Source: Aquisalinus sp. (GTDB lineage Bacteria > Pseudomonadota > Alphaproteobacteria > Caulobacterales > Parvularculaceae). Taken from it: DNA of 48,776 nt. The notes under the pieces were generated by a model that saw only the letters and a list, made by a program, of their open reading frames with translations, had not been told where the DNA came from and did no database searches. Where the stretch lies: the NCBI GenBank assembly GCA_022763115.1, contig JALEGJ010000056.1, forward strand, positions 1 to 48,776. The letters are read 5' to 3'. Both the position numbers and the translations under genes were made by a program. Below, one piece after another: positions 1-7,952 of this stretch. Position 1 is the stretch's first letter, and every line of letters begins with the position of its first letter.

Positions 1-196
1 GCATTAGCTGACGTGGATCGTGAACCCCTGATTCCCAGTTGGCGACAGTCGGCTGGCTGACGCCGAGACGTGTGGCGAGATCAGCCTGATTCAGGCCCTT
101 CATCTTGCGGGATAGCCGGATGCGCGCGCCAATGGCGCTTTCCGTTTCCGGGCTGTCCACAAGGACGGGGCGGGATATGAGACTTTGTTCAGACAT
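1..196 (-). CDS. XRE-family HTH transcriptional regulator, 3' part beyond window
   Basis: Reading the minus strand from the ATG at 196 gives 65 codons without a stop before the window ends, so only the N-terminal part is present. After about 21 residues comes a typical lambda-repressor-like helix-turn-helix: IRLSRKMKGLNQADLATRL followed by GVSQPTVANWESG, the second half being the recognition-helix signature of XRE proteins. The family binds DNA as a dimer and often controls its own promoter. The AT-rich region just upstream (197-420) carries an 18-nt direct repeat that could be its target; that link is inference. What the missing C-terminal part does cannot be seen. Confidence 0.85.
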   Translation of the reverse strand, partial: MSEQSLISRPVLVDSPETESAIGARIRLSRKMKGLNQADLATRLGVSQPTVANWESGVHDPRQLM

Positions 197-420
197 GATT
201 CGCAAATATCAGTTTTGCTTATAATTTTATACGAATCAATATCGGCGAGCCTTATAAACTGCATAAAATCCAATTTTGAAGGCCCATTTGATACAATGTC
301 ACAAATTTTTGCCTATAATTTTATCAGGAAATATAGTTTTCACTGGACTCATTCGGGGAAATTTGATTGCATATAGCCAACCACAATAAGGGCCTCGAAC
401 CATAAAACAGGAGGATGAAG
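197..420. other. AT-rich divergent intergenic region
   Basis: This stretch separates the leftward XRE regulator from the rightward small protein gene and is clearly richer in A+T than its surroundings. It contains two TATAAT hexamers (220-225 and 314-319), each inside a copy of an 18-nt direct repeat. No well-spaced -35 box was found for either. It presumably carries the divergent promoters. A 63-codon ORF at 185-376 has no ribosome binding site or recognisable composition and is not called. Confidence 0.5.
213..324. repeat. 18-nt direct repeat pair (213-230 and 307-324)
   Basis: The two copies read TTTTGCTTATAATTTTAT and TTTTGCCTATAATTTTAT, differing at one base, 94 bp apart start to start. 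Both include TATAAT. They lie between a divergent XRE regulator and a small gene, a usual place for paired operators or tandem promoters. Function is inferred from position only; chance similarity in AT-rich DNA is possible but an 18-nt match with one mismatch makes it less likely. Confidence 0.55.
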
Positions 421-618
421 ATGTCCGATTATTGTAACAAAGATGGTGCAACGCGTCTGAGAAACACAATCATCGAATTCTGGAAGAAGAAGGGTTTTGA
501 TGTCGATATCGAGCTGGTGAATGAGGGATTTGTCTCCACCATGCGCTCAGCCAGAACAGACCTGCGCAGCAACATGGTCAATGGTATGCCACAGCGCTCA
601 GCCATGGAAGCAGCCTGA
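421..618 (+). CDS. small protein of unknown function, 65 aa
   Basis: The ORF also allows an ATG at 415, but the strong AGGAGG at 409-414 abuts that codon directly and is 6 nt from the ATG at 421, so 421 is chosen. The product is a soluble protein with one predicted helix (RLRNTIIEFWKKKGFDVDI) followed by a tail holding TMRSARTDLRSNMVNGMP. From memory, short alphaproteobacterial proteins with a similar pattern (W/F-x-x-x-G-Y/F-x-V, then R-S-x-x-x-D-x-R-S-x-M-V-N-G) are common and unannotated, so this is probably a conserved family of unknown role. It stands alone, convergent with gph whose stop lies 16 bp away. Confidence 0.75.
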   Translation: MSDYCNKDGATRLRNTIIEFWKKKGFDVDIELVNEGFVSTMRSARTDLRSNMVNGMPQRSAMEAA

Positions 619-633
619 TAAAAGGTAACGGCC

Positions 634-1317
634 TCAGGTTGATATAATCTCCGATATAATGCCCGGTATTTCGTCAAAATGGTCGAACTGCCGGGCTTTT
701 TTTATGTCCTCCGGGTCGAAGCGCCCATAGCCGAAACTGGCAATGAGGCAGGGCATGTCAGCCGCGAGGGCGGCGGACAAGTCTGTCATGGTGTCGCCGA
801 CCATGATGCCTGAACTGGTGCCGGTGCGTTCGGCGCAGGTCCTGAGCGGGAGCGGGTCCGGTTTGTATTTTGGCAGGCTGTCACGGCAGATGACGCAGTC
901 AAAATATGATGACAAATCAAGATCGTTAAGCAGCGGGAGGGCGAGTTCCTCGCGCTTGTTGGTGCAAACAGCCAGTGGGAAGCCTTGATCGCGAAGGACG
1001 CGCAAGGTTTTGGTGGCACCTTGGAATGGACGGCTTTTGTCTGTCAGGTGCGCCTTGTAATGCGCGATAAAGAGCGCGATGAGCCCGTCCATTTTTTCGT
1101 CTGTGGCAGATGCGCCGTGGGTAGCGAGACCTGCTTCCAGCAGGGCCCGGGCGCCATGACCGACGAGATGGCGTACGTCTTCCGGAGGCAGGGGCGGAAA
1201 GCCCTCGAGCCCCAGCACATGATTCATGGCAGCGGCGAGATCAGGGGCGCTATCGACGAGCGTGCCGTCGAGATCAAAGATCAGGACTGTGTTGCGTGGG
1301 GGGGTGATGTCCGGCAT
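634..1317 (-). CDS. gph: phosphoglycolate phosphatase (HAD superfamily)
   Basis: A 227-residue HAD hydrolase. Motif I is LIFDLDGTLVDS near residues 12-23 with the two catalytic Asp (D15, D17); motif II Thr lies in AVCTNK; the motif III Lys in KYKPDPLPL; motif IV is MVGDTMTDLSAA. Length and the cap-domain sequence fit Gph, which removes 2-phosphoglycolate, a by-product of DNA repair and oxygenase chemistry. Gph next to glmU is a recurrent arrangement in alphaproteobacteria. The gene is divergent from glmU with 117 bp between the start codons. Other small HAD phosphatases of subfamily IA look alike, so substrate is family-based. Confidence 0.88.
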   Translation of the reverse strand: MPDITPPRNTVLIFDLDGTLVDSAPDLAAAMNHVLGLEGFPPLPPEDVRHLVGHGARALLEAGLATHGASATDEKMDGLIALFIAHYKAHLTDKSRPFQGATKTLRVLRDQGFPLAVCTNKREELALPLLNDLDLSSYFDCVICRDSLPKYKPDPLPLRTCAERTGTSSGIMVGDTMTDLSAALAADMPCLIASFGYGRFDPEDIKKARQFDHFDEIPGIISEIIST

Positions 1318-1434
1318 AGCGGTGGTCCTTTCGCGGCCGCTGATTTCATAAGGTGTCCCGCTCGAAAGAAAAAGAAACGAATCTTCATTTAAGAGCCATA
1401 CTAAAGCCGGTTAAAGGCAGCATGTGGATGCGTG

Positions 1435-2787
1435 ATGAATAAGACAGATAAAACAGCCATTGTGATTCTGGCCGCTGGCCATGGGACGCGGATGAAATCG
1501 CAGTTGCCCAAGGTGCTGCACCCTGTGGGCGGGCTGCCGATGCTCGGGCATGTGATCGGGGTAGCCAAAGCGATGGCCGCCGAGCGTCTCTGTGTGGTCA
1601 TCGGCGACCATGCGCCCGAGGTTGGCGAGGCGGCGCGCGGCTTTGCGCCTGAGGCGCAAGTGTTCGTGCAGGCTCCCCCGCGCGGCACCGGCGATGCCGT
1701 AACCTGTGCCATGCCGGGGCTTGAGGGCTTCGAGGGGGTGGTTTTTGTTCTGTATGCAGATACGCCGCTCATCAAGCCGGAGACCTTGCATAAAATGGCT
1801 GCGCTGGTGGTAGAAGGGGCAGGTGTCGTGGTGCTCGGCTTCAGGCCGGATGATCCCAAGCTCTATGGGCGACTTGTCACGGGTGAAGGAGACGCGCTGG
1901 AGCGGATCGTCGAGGCGCGTGATGCCAGCCCTGAAGAACTGGCTGTCACCTTGTGCAATTCCGGCGTGATGGCGATGCGGTCGGATGTGCTGGCGCAAGA
2001 GCTGCCTAAAATTACAAACGACAATGCCAAGGGCGAGTATTACCTGACCGATATTGTCGGTCTGGCGCGGGCCGCGGGGGCGACGGCGCGCGTTGTCGAG
2101 TGTGACGAAGAAGAAGTGATGGGCGTCGATTCACGGCTGGGCCTGTCAGAAGCAGAGGCTGTCTATCAGGCGCGTCGCCGGGAAGAGGCCATGCTCTCGG
2201 GCGTGACGCTGTATGATCCGCAGACGGTTTACTTTTCTCATGACACGAAGCTGGCGCAGGATGTGCGCGTTGGCCAGAATGTTGTCTTCGGTCCCGGTGT
2301 GACAGTTGAGAGCCATGCCGAGATCAAGGCTTTTTCTCACCTGGAAGGTGTGCAGGTGAAGGCTGGCGCTGCTGTCGGCCCGTTTGCACGTTTGCGCCCC
2401 GGCACCGTGGTGGGCGAAGAGGCCAAGATCGGCAATTTTGTCGAGGTCAAGAAGGCCGTGTTGGGCGACGGCGCGAAAGTCAGTCATCTGAGTTATATTG
2501 GCGATGCCGAGATCGGCGCAGAAGCGAATATCGGGGCGGGCACGATCACCTGCAATTACGACGGTTTTCGAAAATACAAGACAGTGATTGGTGACGGTGC
2601 CTTTGTCGGCTCCAATTCCTCGCTGGTCGCGCCGGTGACAATTGGTGCAGGTGCTTATGTGGGCTCCGGCTCTGTTGTCACGAAAGATGTAGAGCCGGAT
2701 GCGCTGGCGGTTGCGCGCGGGCGGCAAATGCAGAAAACCGGCTGGGCTCTCGGGTTTCGGCAAAAAATGACGTCCAGGGATAGTTGA
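1435..2787 (+). CDS. glmU: bifunctional UDP-N-acetylglucosamine pyrophosphorylase / glucosamine-1-phosphate acetyltransferase
   Basis: GlmU makes UDP-GlcNAc for peptidoglycan and lipid A from glucosamine-1-phosphate, acetyl-CoA and UTP. The N-terminal uridylyltransferase domain starts with LAAGHGTRMKSQLPKVLHP, which carries the G-x-G-T-R-M and P-K signature, and continues to about residue 230. The C-terminal half is a left-handed beta helix with repeated hexapeptides (IGNFVEVKKA, IGAGTITCNYDG, VGSNSSLVAPVTIGAGAYVG). At 450 residues it is full length. A GTG at 1432 directly precedes the ATG at 1435; the ATG is preferred. It is followed by glmS after 13 bp, so the two are almost certainly one transcript. 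Confidence 0.97.
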   Translation: MNKTDKTAIVILAAGHGTRMKSQLPKVLHPVGGLPMLGHVIGVAKAMAAERLCVVIGDHAPEVGEAARGFAPEAQVFVQAPPRGTGDAVTCAMPGLEGFEGVVFVLYADTPLIKPETLHKMAALVVEGAGVVVLGFRPDDPKLYGRLVTGEGDALERIVEARDASPEELAVTLCNSGVMAMRSDVLAQELPKITNDNAKGEYYLTDIVGLARAAGATARVVECDEEEVMGVDSRLGLSEAEAVYQARRREEAMLSGVTLYDPQTVYFSHDTKLAQDVRVGQNVVFGPGVTVESHAEIKAFSHLEGVQVKAGAAVGPFARLRPGTVVGEEAKIGNFVEVKKAVLGDGAKVSHLSYIGDAEIGAEANIGAGTITCNYDGFRKYKTVIGDGAFVGSNSSLVAPVTIGAGAYVGSGSVVTKDVEPDALAVARGRQMQKTGWALGFRQKMTSRDS

Positions 2788-2800
2788 AGGATTTGAAGCC

Positions 2801-4627
2801 ATGTGTGGTATCATCGGTGTTATCGGCAAGTCTGAGGTGGCGGGGTCAATCCTTGAAGGGCTGACGCGTCTTGAATATCGAGGATACGACTCTGCCGGCA
2901 TTGCGACTTTTCTCGACGGCAGGATCGAGCGCCGCCGCGCTGTGGGCAAACTGTCGGCGTTGCGCGAGGTGCTGACGGACCAGCCGCTGGGTGGCCTTGT
3001 GGGCATCGGCCATACGCGCTGGGCGACGCATGGTGCGCCAACGGTTGTCAATGCGCATCCGCACGCCACGGATAAGGTGGCCGTTGTTCATAATGGCATT
3101 ATCGAGAATTTCGCTGACCTGCGTGATGAATTGACCAGTGTCGGACAGGTTTTCGAGACCGAGACAGACACGGAAACCATCGCGCATCTTGTCAGCCATT
3201 ATCTTGGCAAGGGGCGACCGCCGGAAGATGCTTTCGCCGATGCCGTGGCGCGCCTGGAAGGGGCATTCGCCATTGCTGTGCTCATCCTGGACCATCCGGG
3301 TAAGGTTTATATCGCCCGGATGGGCAGTCCATTGGCTGTCGGGCGCGGCGATGGCGAGATGTTTCTTGGCTCCGACGCCTATGCGCTGGCACCGTTCACC
3401 AACCGGGTCACTTACCTGCAGGACGGGGATCGCGGCGTGATGTGGCAGGATGGTTTCGAGCTGACGGATGCACAAGGCACGCCTGTACATCGCCCGGAAC
3501 AGATTTCTGATGCGGCGGCGGCCATGGTGGACAAGGGCGGGCACCGGCATTTCATGGCCAAGGAAATCCACGAGCAGCCGGAAGTGGTTGGCCACACGCT
3601 GTCGGCTTATGTAGACCCGGTGCGCCGTGAAATCCGGATGCCGGAGGGGCTGGAATTCTCGTCCGTGTCAAGATTGACGATTTCAGCCTGTGGCACGGCG
3701 TATTATTCCGGGCTGATTGCCAAATACTGGTTTGAGCAATGGGCCAACCTGTCTGTCGAGATCGATATCGCTTCAGAGTTGCGCTACCGCCATGTGCCGT
3801 ATCCGGAAAATGGCATGGCGCTTTATATTTCCCAGTCCGGGGAGACAGCGGATACGCTTGCTGCGTTGCGTGATGCAAAAGAGGCCGGGCAGAAAATTGC
3901 GGCACTGATTAACGTGCCTGAGTCGACGATTGCGCGCGAAGCTGACATCTGCCTGCCAACCCATGCCGGGCCGGAAATAGGTGTCGCGTCGACCAAGGCT
4001 TTCACCTGCCAACTTGCGGCGCTGGCGGCGATTGCGATTGGTGCCGGGCGCCAGCGCGGGGTTCTCGACAAGGTGCGCGAGGGAGAGTTGGTTGATGCGC
4101 TGCTGGAGACACCGCGCCACATATCCGAGGCGCTCGCCCGTGCAGATGAAGTCGAACTACTTTGTCATGAACTCGCCAAGGCGCGAGATGTTCTTTATCT
4201 TGGACGCGGCGTCAGTTTTCCGCTGGCCATGGAAGGGGCGCTGAAACTCAAAGAGATCTCCTATATCCACGCGGAAGGATACGCGGCGGGCGAACTTAAG
4301 CATGGCCCCATCGCCCTGATTGACGAGAATGTGCCGGTGATTGTTGTCGCGCCGAAGGATGTGCTGTTTGAAAAGACCATTTCCAACATGCAGGAAGTAA
4401 TGGCGCGCGGGGGCAAGTGCCTTTTGGTTTCCTCCAGTGATGGCATTGCGGAGGCAACACGCGGCGGCAATTTGTGGGGTCAGGTGCAGGCACCTGTGAT
4501 GGAACCATTACTGACGCCAATCGTCTATGCTGTGCCGGTGCAGTTGCTGGCGTATTACACGGCTGTTGCCAAGGGAACGGACGTCGATCAGCCACGCAAT
4601 CTGGCCAAGTCAGTCACTGTTGAATAA
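2801..4627 (+). CDS. glmS: glutamine--fructose-6-phosphate aminotransferase (isomerizing)
   Basis: GlmS converts fructose-6-phosphate and glutamine to glucosamine-6-phosphate, the entry step to UDP-GlcNAc, so it works with the adjacent glmU. The protein begins MCGIIGVIG, placing the glutaminase nucleophile Cys2 at the mature N-terminus; the class-II amidotransferase domain includes GIGHTRWATHG and HNGIIENF. Two SIS isomerase domains follow (ISQSGETADTLAAL; TKAFTCQL; LGRGVSFPLAMEGALKLKE). The C-terminus DQPRNLAKSVTVE is the conserved tail. Full length at 608 residues. A GAAGG Shine-Dalgarno precedes the ATG. I saw no glmS ribozyme, which is a Gram-positive feature. Confidence 0.97.
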   Translation: MCGIIGVIGKSEVAGSILEGLTRLEYRGYDSAGIATFLDGRIERRRAVGKLSALREVLTDQPLGGLVGIGHTRWATHGAPTVVNAHPHATDKVAVVHNGIIENFADLRDELTSVGQVFETETDTETIAHLVSHYLGKGRPPEDAFADAVARLEGAFAIAVLILDHPGKVYIARMGSPLAVGRGDGEMFLGSDAYALAPFTNRVTYLQDGDRGVMWQDGFELTDAQGTPVHRPEQISDAAAAMVDKGGHRHFMAKEIHEQPEVVGHTLSAYVDPVRREIRMPEGLEFSSVSRLTISACGTAYYSGLIAKYWFEQWANLSVEIDIASELRYRHVPYPENGMALYISQSGETADTLAALRDAKEAGQKIAALINVPESTIAREADICLPTHAGPEIGVASTKAFTCQLAALAAIAIGAGRQRGVLDKVREGELVDALLETPRHISEALARADEVELLCHELAKARDVLYLGRGVSFPLAMEGALKLKEISYIHAEGYAAGELKHGPIALIDENVPVIVVAPKDVLFEKTISNMQEVMARGGKCLLVSSSDGIAEATRGGNLWGQVQAPVMEPLLTPIVYAVPVQLLAYYTAVAKGTDVDQPRNLAKSVTVE

Positions 4628-4678
4628 TCATCGAACACTGATAGGCTGATCCAATAAATATCGAGGAAAGGGACCGAT

Positions 4679-5076
4679 ATGGATTTCATGCAAGCCGTCA
4701 AGTCAGTGTACTCCAATTATGTGAATTTTCAGGATCGCTCCGGACGCGGCGAATACTGGTGGTTCATTTTGTTTTATTTTGCCGCCTATTTCGTCCTGGC
4801 AATTCTGGAAGGTATGCTTGGGTTGTCGGGCATCCTGACAAATATCTTCGCGCTCGGGACATTATCCCTTCTATTGCTGTTGGGGTAAGAAGATTGCACG
4901 ATACGGGGCATAGCGGCTGGTGGATTCTCCTTAACCTCATTCCACTCATTGGCTGGATTATCCTCATCATCATGTCCTACGCCAAGCCGAGTGAAGGGCC
5001 GAACAAGTATGGTGCAGCGCCTCTCGGAGCGACACCGACCAACCCATCCGCAGATCCCGAGGCACCCGACCTTTAG
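4679..5076 (+). pseudogene. DUF805 inner-membrane protein, frameshifted
   Basis: Two overlapping reading frames together make one DUF805 (YhaH-like) protein. The first frame, starting at 4679 after GAGGAAAGGGACCGAT, encodes MDFMQAVKSVYSNYVNFQDRS and the aromatic EYWWFILFYF helix, then runs into TAA at 4886-4888. The second frame carries the conserved second half: PSIAVGVRRLHDTGHSGWW, then LIPLIGWIILIIM and the PNKYG tail. Joining them near 4862-4870 with one extra base restores about 132 residues, the family length. No classical slippery heptamer is visible. It is therefore either a real single-base deletion (pseudogene) or a sequence error. It lies 51 bp after glmS. Function of DUF805 proteins is unknown. 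Confidence 0.8.
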
Positions 5077-5114
5077 CCGCTGGTCAGGATCAAAAGTAAT
5101 TCTATCTGCATATC

Positions 5115-5147
5115 GCGCTGGCCTTGATCGGCCAGCGCTTTTATTTT
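5115..5147 (+). terminator. Rho-independent terminator
   Basis: A perfect 9-bp stem GCGCTGGCC / GGCCAGCGC with a 6-nt loop is followed at once by TTTTATTTT. It ends the glmU-glmS-DUF805 unit. It finishes only 23 bp before the rpiA start codon, which leaves little room for a separate rpiA promoter downstream of it. Confidence 0.88.
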
Positions 5148-5170
5148 GAATGAAGAGTATGAGGTGAAGA

Positions 5171-5875
5171 ATGTCACTGGATGATCAGAAAAGACGGGCT
5201 GCGGAAGCTGCTGTAAACCATGTTCAGGACGGCATGTTGCTGGGGCTTGGCACGGGGTCCACGGCGGCCCATCTGGTGCGCGCCCTGGGAGAAAAAGTCC
5301 GCAAAGGGTTGAGCATCCAGGCCATTCCTACTTCAGAAGAGACCAGAGCGCTTGCAACCGCAGAGGGCATTGAACTCGTCGCCCCGGCCGAGACCACGCG
5401 CATTGATCTTGTGATTGATGGTGCCGATGAGGTTGATCCGCGTAAGGACCTTATGAAAGGTGGCGGCGGGGCGCTCTTGCGGGAGAAGATCATTGCCTCT
5501 TCCGGTGCGCGGATGATTGTCATTGCTGACAGTACCAAGAAAGTGCCGCAACTTGGCAAGTTTCCGTTACCCGTGGAAATTGATCGTTTTTCCTGGCCGT
5601 TGACGATACAGAAAATTCGCAAGGTTCTGGATGACAATGATCTCGGCGGGGTTAATCTCTCTTTGAGGCCGGGGCCGCGGGAAGCCGGGGGCGGGGTATT
5701 CCGCTCTGACGGCGGCAATTACATTGTTGATATCAGCTGTGGCCGGATACCTGATGCACGCCAGCTTGACACTGCCTTGCAGGGCGTCCCCGGTGTGATC
5801 GAAACTGGTCTATTCATTGACATGGCGGATATAGTCATCTTCGGTACTGAGGACAGTGTCGAGATCATTGACTGA
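5171..5875 (+). CDS. rpiA: ribose-5-phosphate isomerase A
   Basis: Interconverts ribose-5-phosphate and ribulose-5-phosphate in the pentose phosphate pathway. Diagnostic segments are GLGTGSTAAHLVRALGEK, PTSEETRALA, DLVIDGADEVDP and MKGGGGALLREKIIA, which form the phosphate-binding and catalytic parts of RpiA. Its 234 residues match the usual length. The start is preceded by GAGGTGAAGA. The unknown gene at 5889 follows after 13 bp, and gor comes next, suggesting a short operon. The terminator 23 bp upstream is discussed separately. Confidence 0.96.
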   Translation: MSLDDQKRRAAEAAVNHVQDGMLLGLGTGSTAAHLVRALGEKVRKGLSIQAIPTSEETRALATAEGIELVAPAETTRIDLVIDGADEVDPRKDLMKGGGGALLREKIIASSGARMIVIADSTKKVPQLGKFPLPVEIDRFSWPLTIQKIRKVLDDNDLGGVNLSLRPGPREAGGGVFRSDGGNYIVDISCGRIPDARQLDTALQGVPGVIETGLFIDMADIVIFGTEDSVEIID

Positions 5876-5888
5876 AAGGCGGCGGGCC

Positions 5889-6422
5889 GTGGCAAGCAAG
5901 TATGATGAACTGAAACAGGCAATCAGCGATTATGGCGAAGCGGCCATGGAAAACCTTGTCCGCTGCAAGGGGATTGGGCAGGCCATCGTTACCGGTTTTC
6001 CGGCATGGCTGGGATGCCCGCCGGAACGGGTCACCACGGTGCCACCGGGCGGGCAGTTTGATCCGCGTCGGGATTATGGCGAGGCAGCGTTCAGTTATCA
6101 CAGCCAGCCAGTTATCCGGCTAGAGCCGATCATCTTCGGGATCTGCGTGGCTGTACGGAACGTTGAGGATTCGGGAGCCCTGTGGCTGCGCACAGCAATC
6201 CGGCTGGAAGTGACGGGCGACACTTTCGACATTTTTGTCGCCAATCAACCGGCTGTGCATGTGTCGCTGGATTACGACAACGAGAAGCTCGCGCCGGTTT
6301 TTGAGGCGATACACAAGGAATTGATGCAGGTCTTCAAGACCCAGCTCGCCGAGTTTAACGACAGTCGTTACGAGCGCGGCATCGGGTTCTTTGTTGCGCC
6401 GGAAGAAGCAACCGACGAATAG
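5889..6422 (+). CDS. conserved-looking hypothetical protein, 177 aa
   Basis: I do not recognise this protein. A start at 5856 would overlap rpiA by 20 bp; the GTG at 5889 is better because AAAGGCGG lies about 9 nt upstream. The product is soluble and mixed alpha/beta with no signal peptide or membrane helix. Visible landmarks are a helical N-terminus (YDELKQAISDYGEAAMENL), a Gly/Pro-rich part (GFPAWLGCPPERVTTVPPGG), and a long beta-rich middle with WLRTAIRLEVTGDTFDIFV. Position between rpiA and gor suggests co-expression with carbohydrate or redox genes, nothing more specific. Confidence 0.75.
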   Translation: MASKYDELKQAISDYGEAAMENLVRCKGIGQAIVTGFPAWLGCPPERVTTVPPGGQFDPRRDYGEAAFSYHSQPVIRLEPIIFGICVAVRNVEDSGALWLRTAIRLEVTGDTFDIFVANQPAVHVSLDYDNEKLAPVFEAIHKELMQVFKTQLAEFNDSRYERGIGFFVAPEEATDE

Positions 6423-6524
6423 CGCGTTGGCCTTTTTGACCACTTTCCCGTCACAACTGTTCAGCTTTGCGTGAGCGGCAAATGAAGTGTTTGCGGCCCT
6501 CACATTTTCAGTCATAAGGCAGCC

Positions 6525-7934
6525 ATGTCTTATGATTATGATCTGTTTACAATCGGTGCGGGGTCTGGCGGTGTGCGGGCCTCTCGTCTGGCATCACAAT
6601 ATGGCGCAAAGGTAGGTATCGCGGAGGAAAGCCGGGTTGGCGGCACTTGCGTCATTCGTGGCTGCGTGCCCAAGAAATTCTTCGTCTATGCCAGCGAGTT
6701 TTCGCACGCTTTCGAGGATTCCGGCCCGTATGGCTGGAATGTCGGCGATGTCAGCTTTGACTGGAAGACCCTTGTGGCAAACAAGGACAGGAACATCGAC
6801 AGGCTCAACAGCATTTACATTACCAACCTTGAAAAAGCCGGTGTTGAGTTGTTCCATTCACGTGCCATTCTGAAAGATCAGCATACTGTTCACCTGGTCG
6901 GTGAGGGGCGTGATGTTACAGCCGAGAAGATACTGATCTCGGTTGGCGGCAAGCCATGGACGGATGAAAGCATTGAGGGGCATGAGCTTGGCATTACCTC
7001 CAATGAGGCATTTCACCTTGAAGAGTTACCGGGCAGCATTGTTGTTGCGGGTGGCGGATATATTGCGGTGGAGTTCGCCTGTATTTTTGCCGGTCTTGGC
7101 GTGGATACAACGCTGGTCTATCGCGGGCCAACCCTGTTAAAGAATTTCGACCACGATATTTCCGCGCAACTGCATAAAGAGCTTGAGCAGAAAGGCATCA
7201 AGCTGGAGTTATCAACGGTTTTCACAAAAATCGAAAAGGTCGATGGCAAAAAACATGTGACGCTGACAAATGGCAACAAGCTGGTTGCAGATCAGGTGAT
7301 GTGGGCGGTTGGGCGCCGCCCAAAGACCGTTGGTCTTGGGCTGGAAAAAGCAGGCGTCGAGACAGGGCGGGGTGGTGCCATCATCACTGACGGTCATCAC
7401 AAGACCAGTGTCGATAACATTTATGCCATTGGCGATGTCACCGACCGGGTGAATCTGACGCCAGTGGCAATCCGTGAGGGCATCGCGTTTGCGGAAAGCA
7501 CGTACAATGATAACCCGACCAAAATGGATTATGAGTTCATCCCGAAGGCGGTGTTCAGCCAGCCGCCGATCGGCACTGTTGGTATGACAGAGAAGGAAGC
7601 ACGTGAGGCCGGGCATAACGTGCATATTTACAAGTCTGATTTCATGCCGATGAAAAATTCTCTCTCCGGTAACCCCGAGCGTATGCTGATGAAGCTGGTG
7701 GTGGATGAGAAAACGGATGCCGTGCTAGGCTGTCACATTATCGGTTTTGAGTCGCCTGAAATGATCCAGTGTCTTGCCATCGCGATAAAACACGGAGTGA
7801 AGAAAGCCGAGTTCGACGCAACCTGCGCGCTCCACCCGTCTGCGGCGGAGGAGATCGTCACGATGAAAGTGCCGAGCAACGAATCCATGTCAGGCCAGGA
7901 GCACGACAAGGGCGTGAAACCTGCGACTAACTAA
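6525..7934 (+). CDS. gor: glutathione-disulfide reductase
   Basis: FAD- and NADPH-dependent enzyme that keeps cytoplasmic glutathione reduced. The FAD-binding GAGSGG is at residues 11-16. The redox-active disulfide is in GGTCVIRGCVPKK (Cys42, Cys47), a spacing and sequence typical of glutathione reductase rather than lipoamide dehydrogenase (compare lpdA in this window, CLNWGC). A second Rossmann motif GGGYIAVEFA precedes the NADPH site, and the C-terminal LHPSAAEE supplies the active-site His-Glu pair from the dimer partner. 469 residues is normal. AAGGCAGCC precedes the ATG. Gor near rpiA is common in alphaproteobacteria. Confidence 0.95.
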   Translation: MSYDYDLFTIGAGSGGVRASRLASQYGAKVGIAEESRVGGTCVIRGCVPKKFFVYASEFSHAFEDSGPYGWNVGDVSFDWKTLVANKDRNIDRLNSIYITNLEKAGVELFHSRAILKDQHTVHLVGEGRDVTAEKILISVGGKPWTDESIEGHELGITSNEAFHLEELPGSIVVAGGGYIAVEFACIFAGLGVDTTLVYRGPTLLKNFDHDISAQLHKELEQKGIKLELSTVFTKIEKVDGKKHVTLTNGNKLVADQVMWAVGRRPKTVGLGLEKAGVETGRGGAIITDGHHKTSVDNIYAIGDVTDRVNLTPVAIREGIAFAESTYNDNPTKMDYEFIPKAVFSQPPIGTVGMTEKEAREAGHNVHIYKSDFMPMKNSLSGNPERMLMKLVVDEKTDAVLGCHIIGFESPEMIQCLAIAIKHGVKKAEFDATCALHPSAAEEIVTMKVPSNESMSGQEHDKGVKPATN

Positions 7935-7952
7935 CTGATTTTCGATGGTTGC

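Noticed and set aside
185-376. 63-codon ORF in the left AT-rich spacer
   Set aside because: Overlaps the 5' end of the XRE gene, has no binding site and an AT-driven composition; more likely promoter DNA.
2146-3069. 307-codon ORF on the minus strand
   Set aside because: Lies opposite glmU and glmS, which are unmistakable on the plus strand; it has no binding site and no family pattern, and its composition is that of a reverse-frame shadow.
4860-4890. Programmed ribosomal frameshift in the DUF805 gene
   Set aside because: No X-XXY-YYZ heptamer or obvious downstream pseudoknot; a simple indel or sequence error explains the split better.
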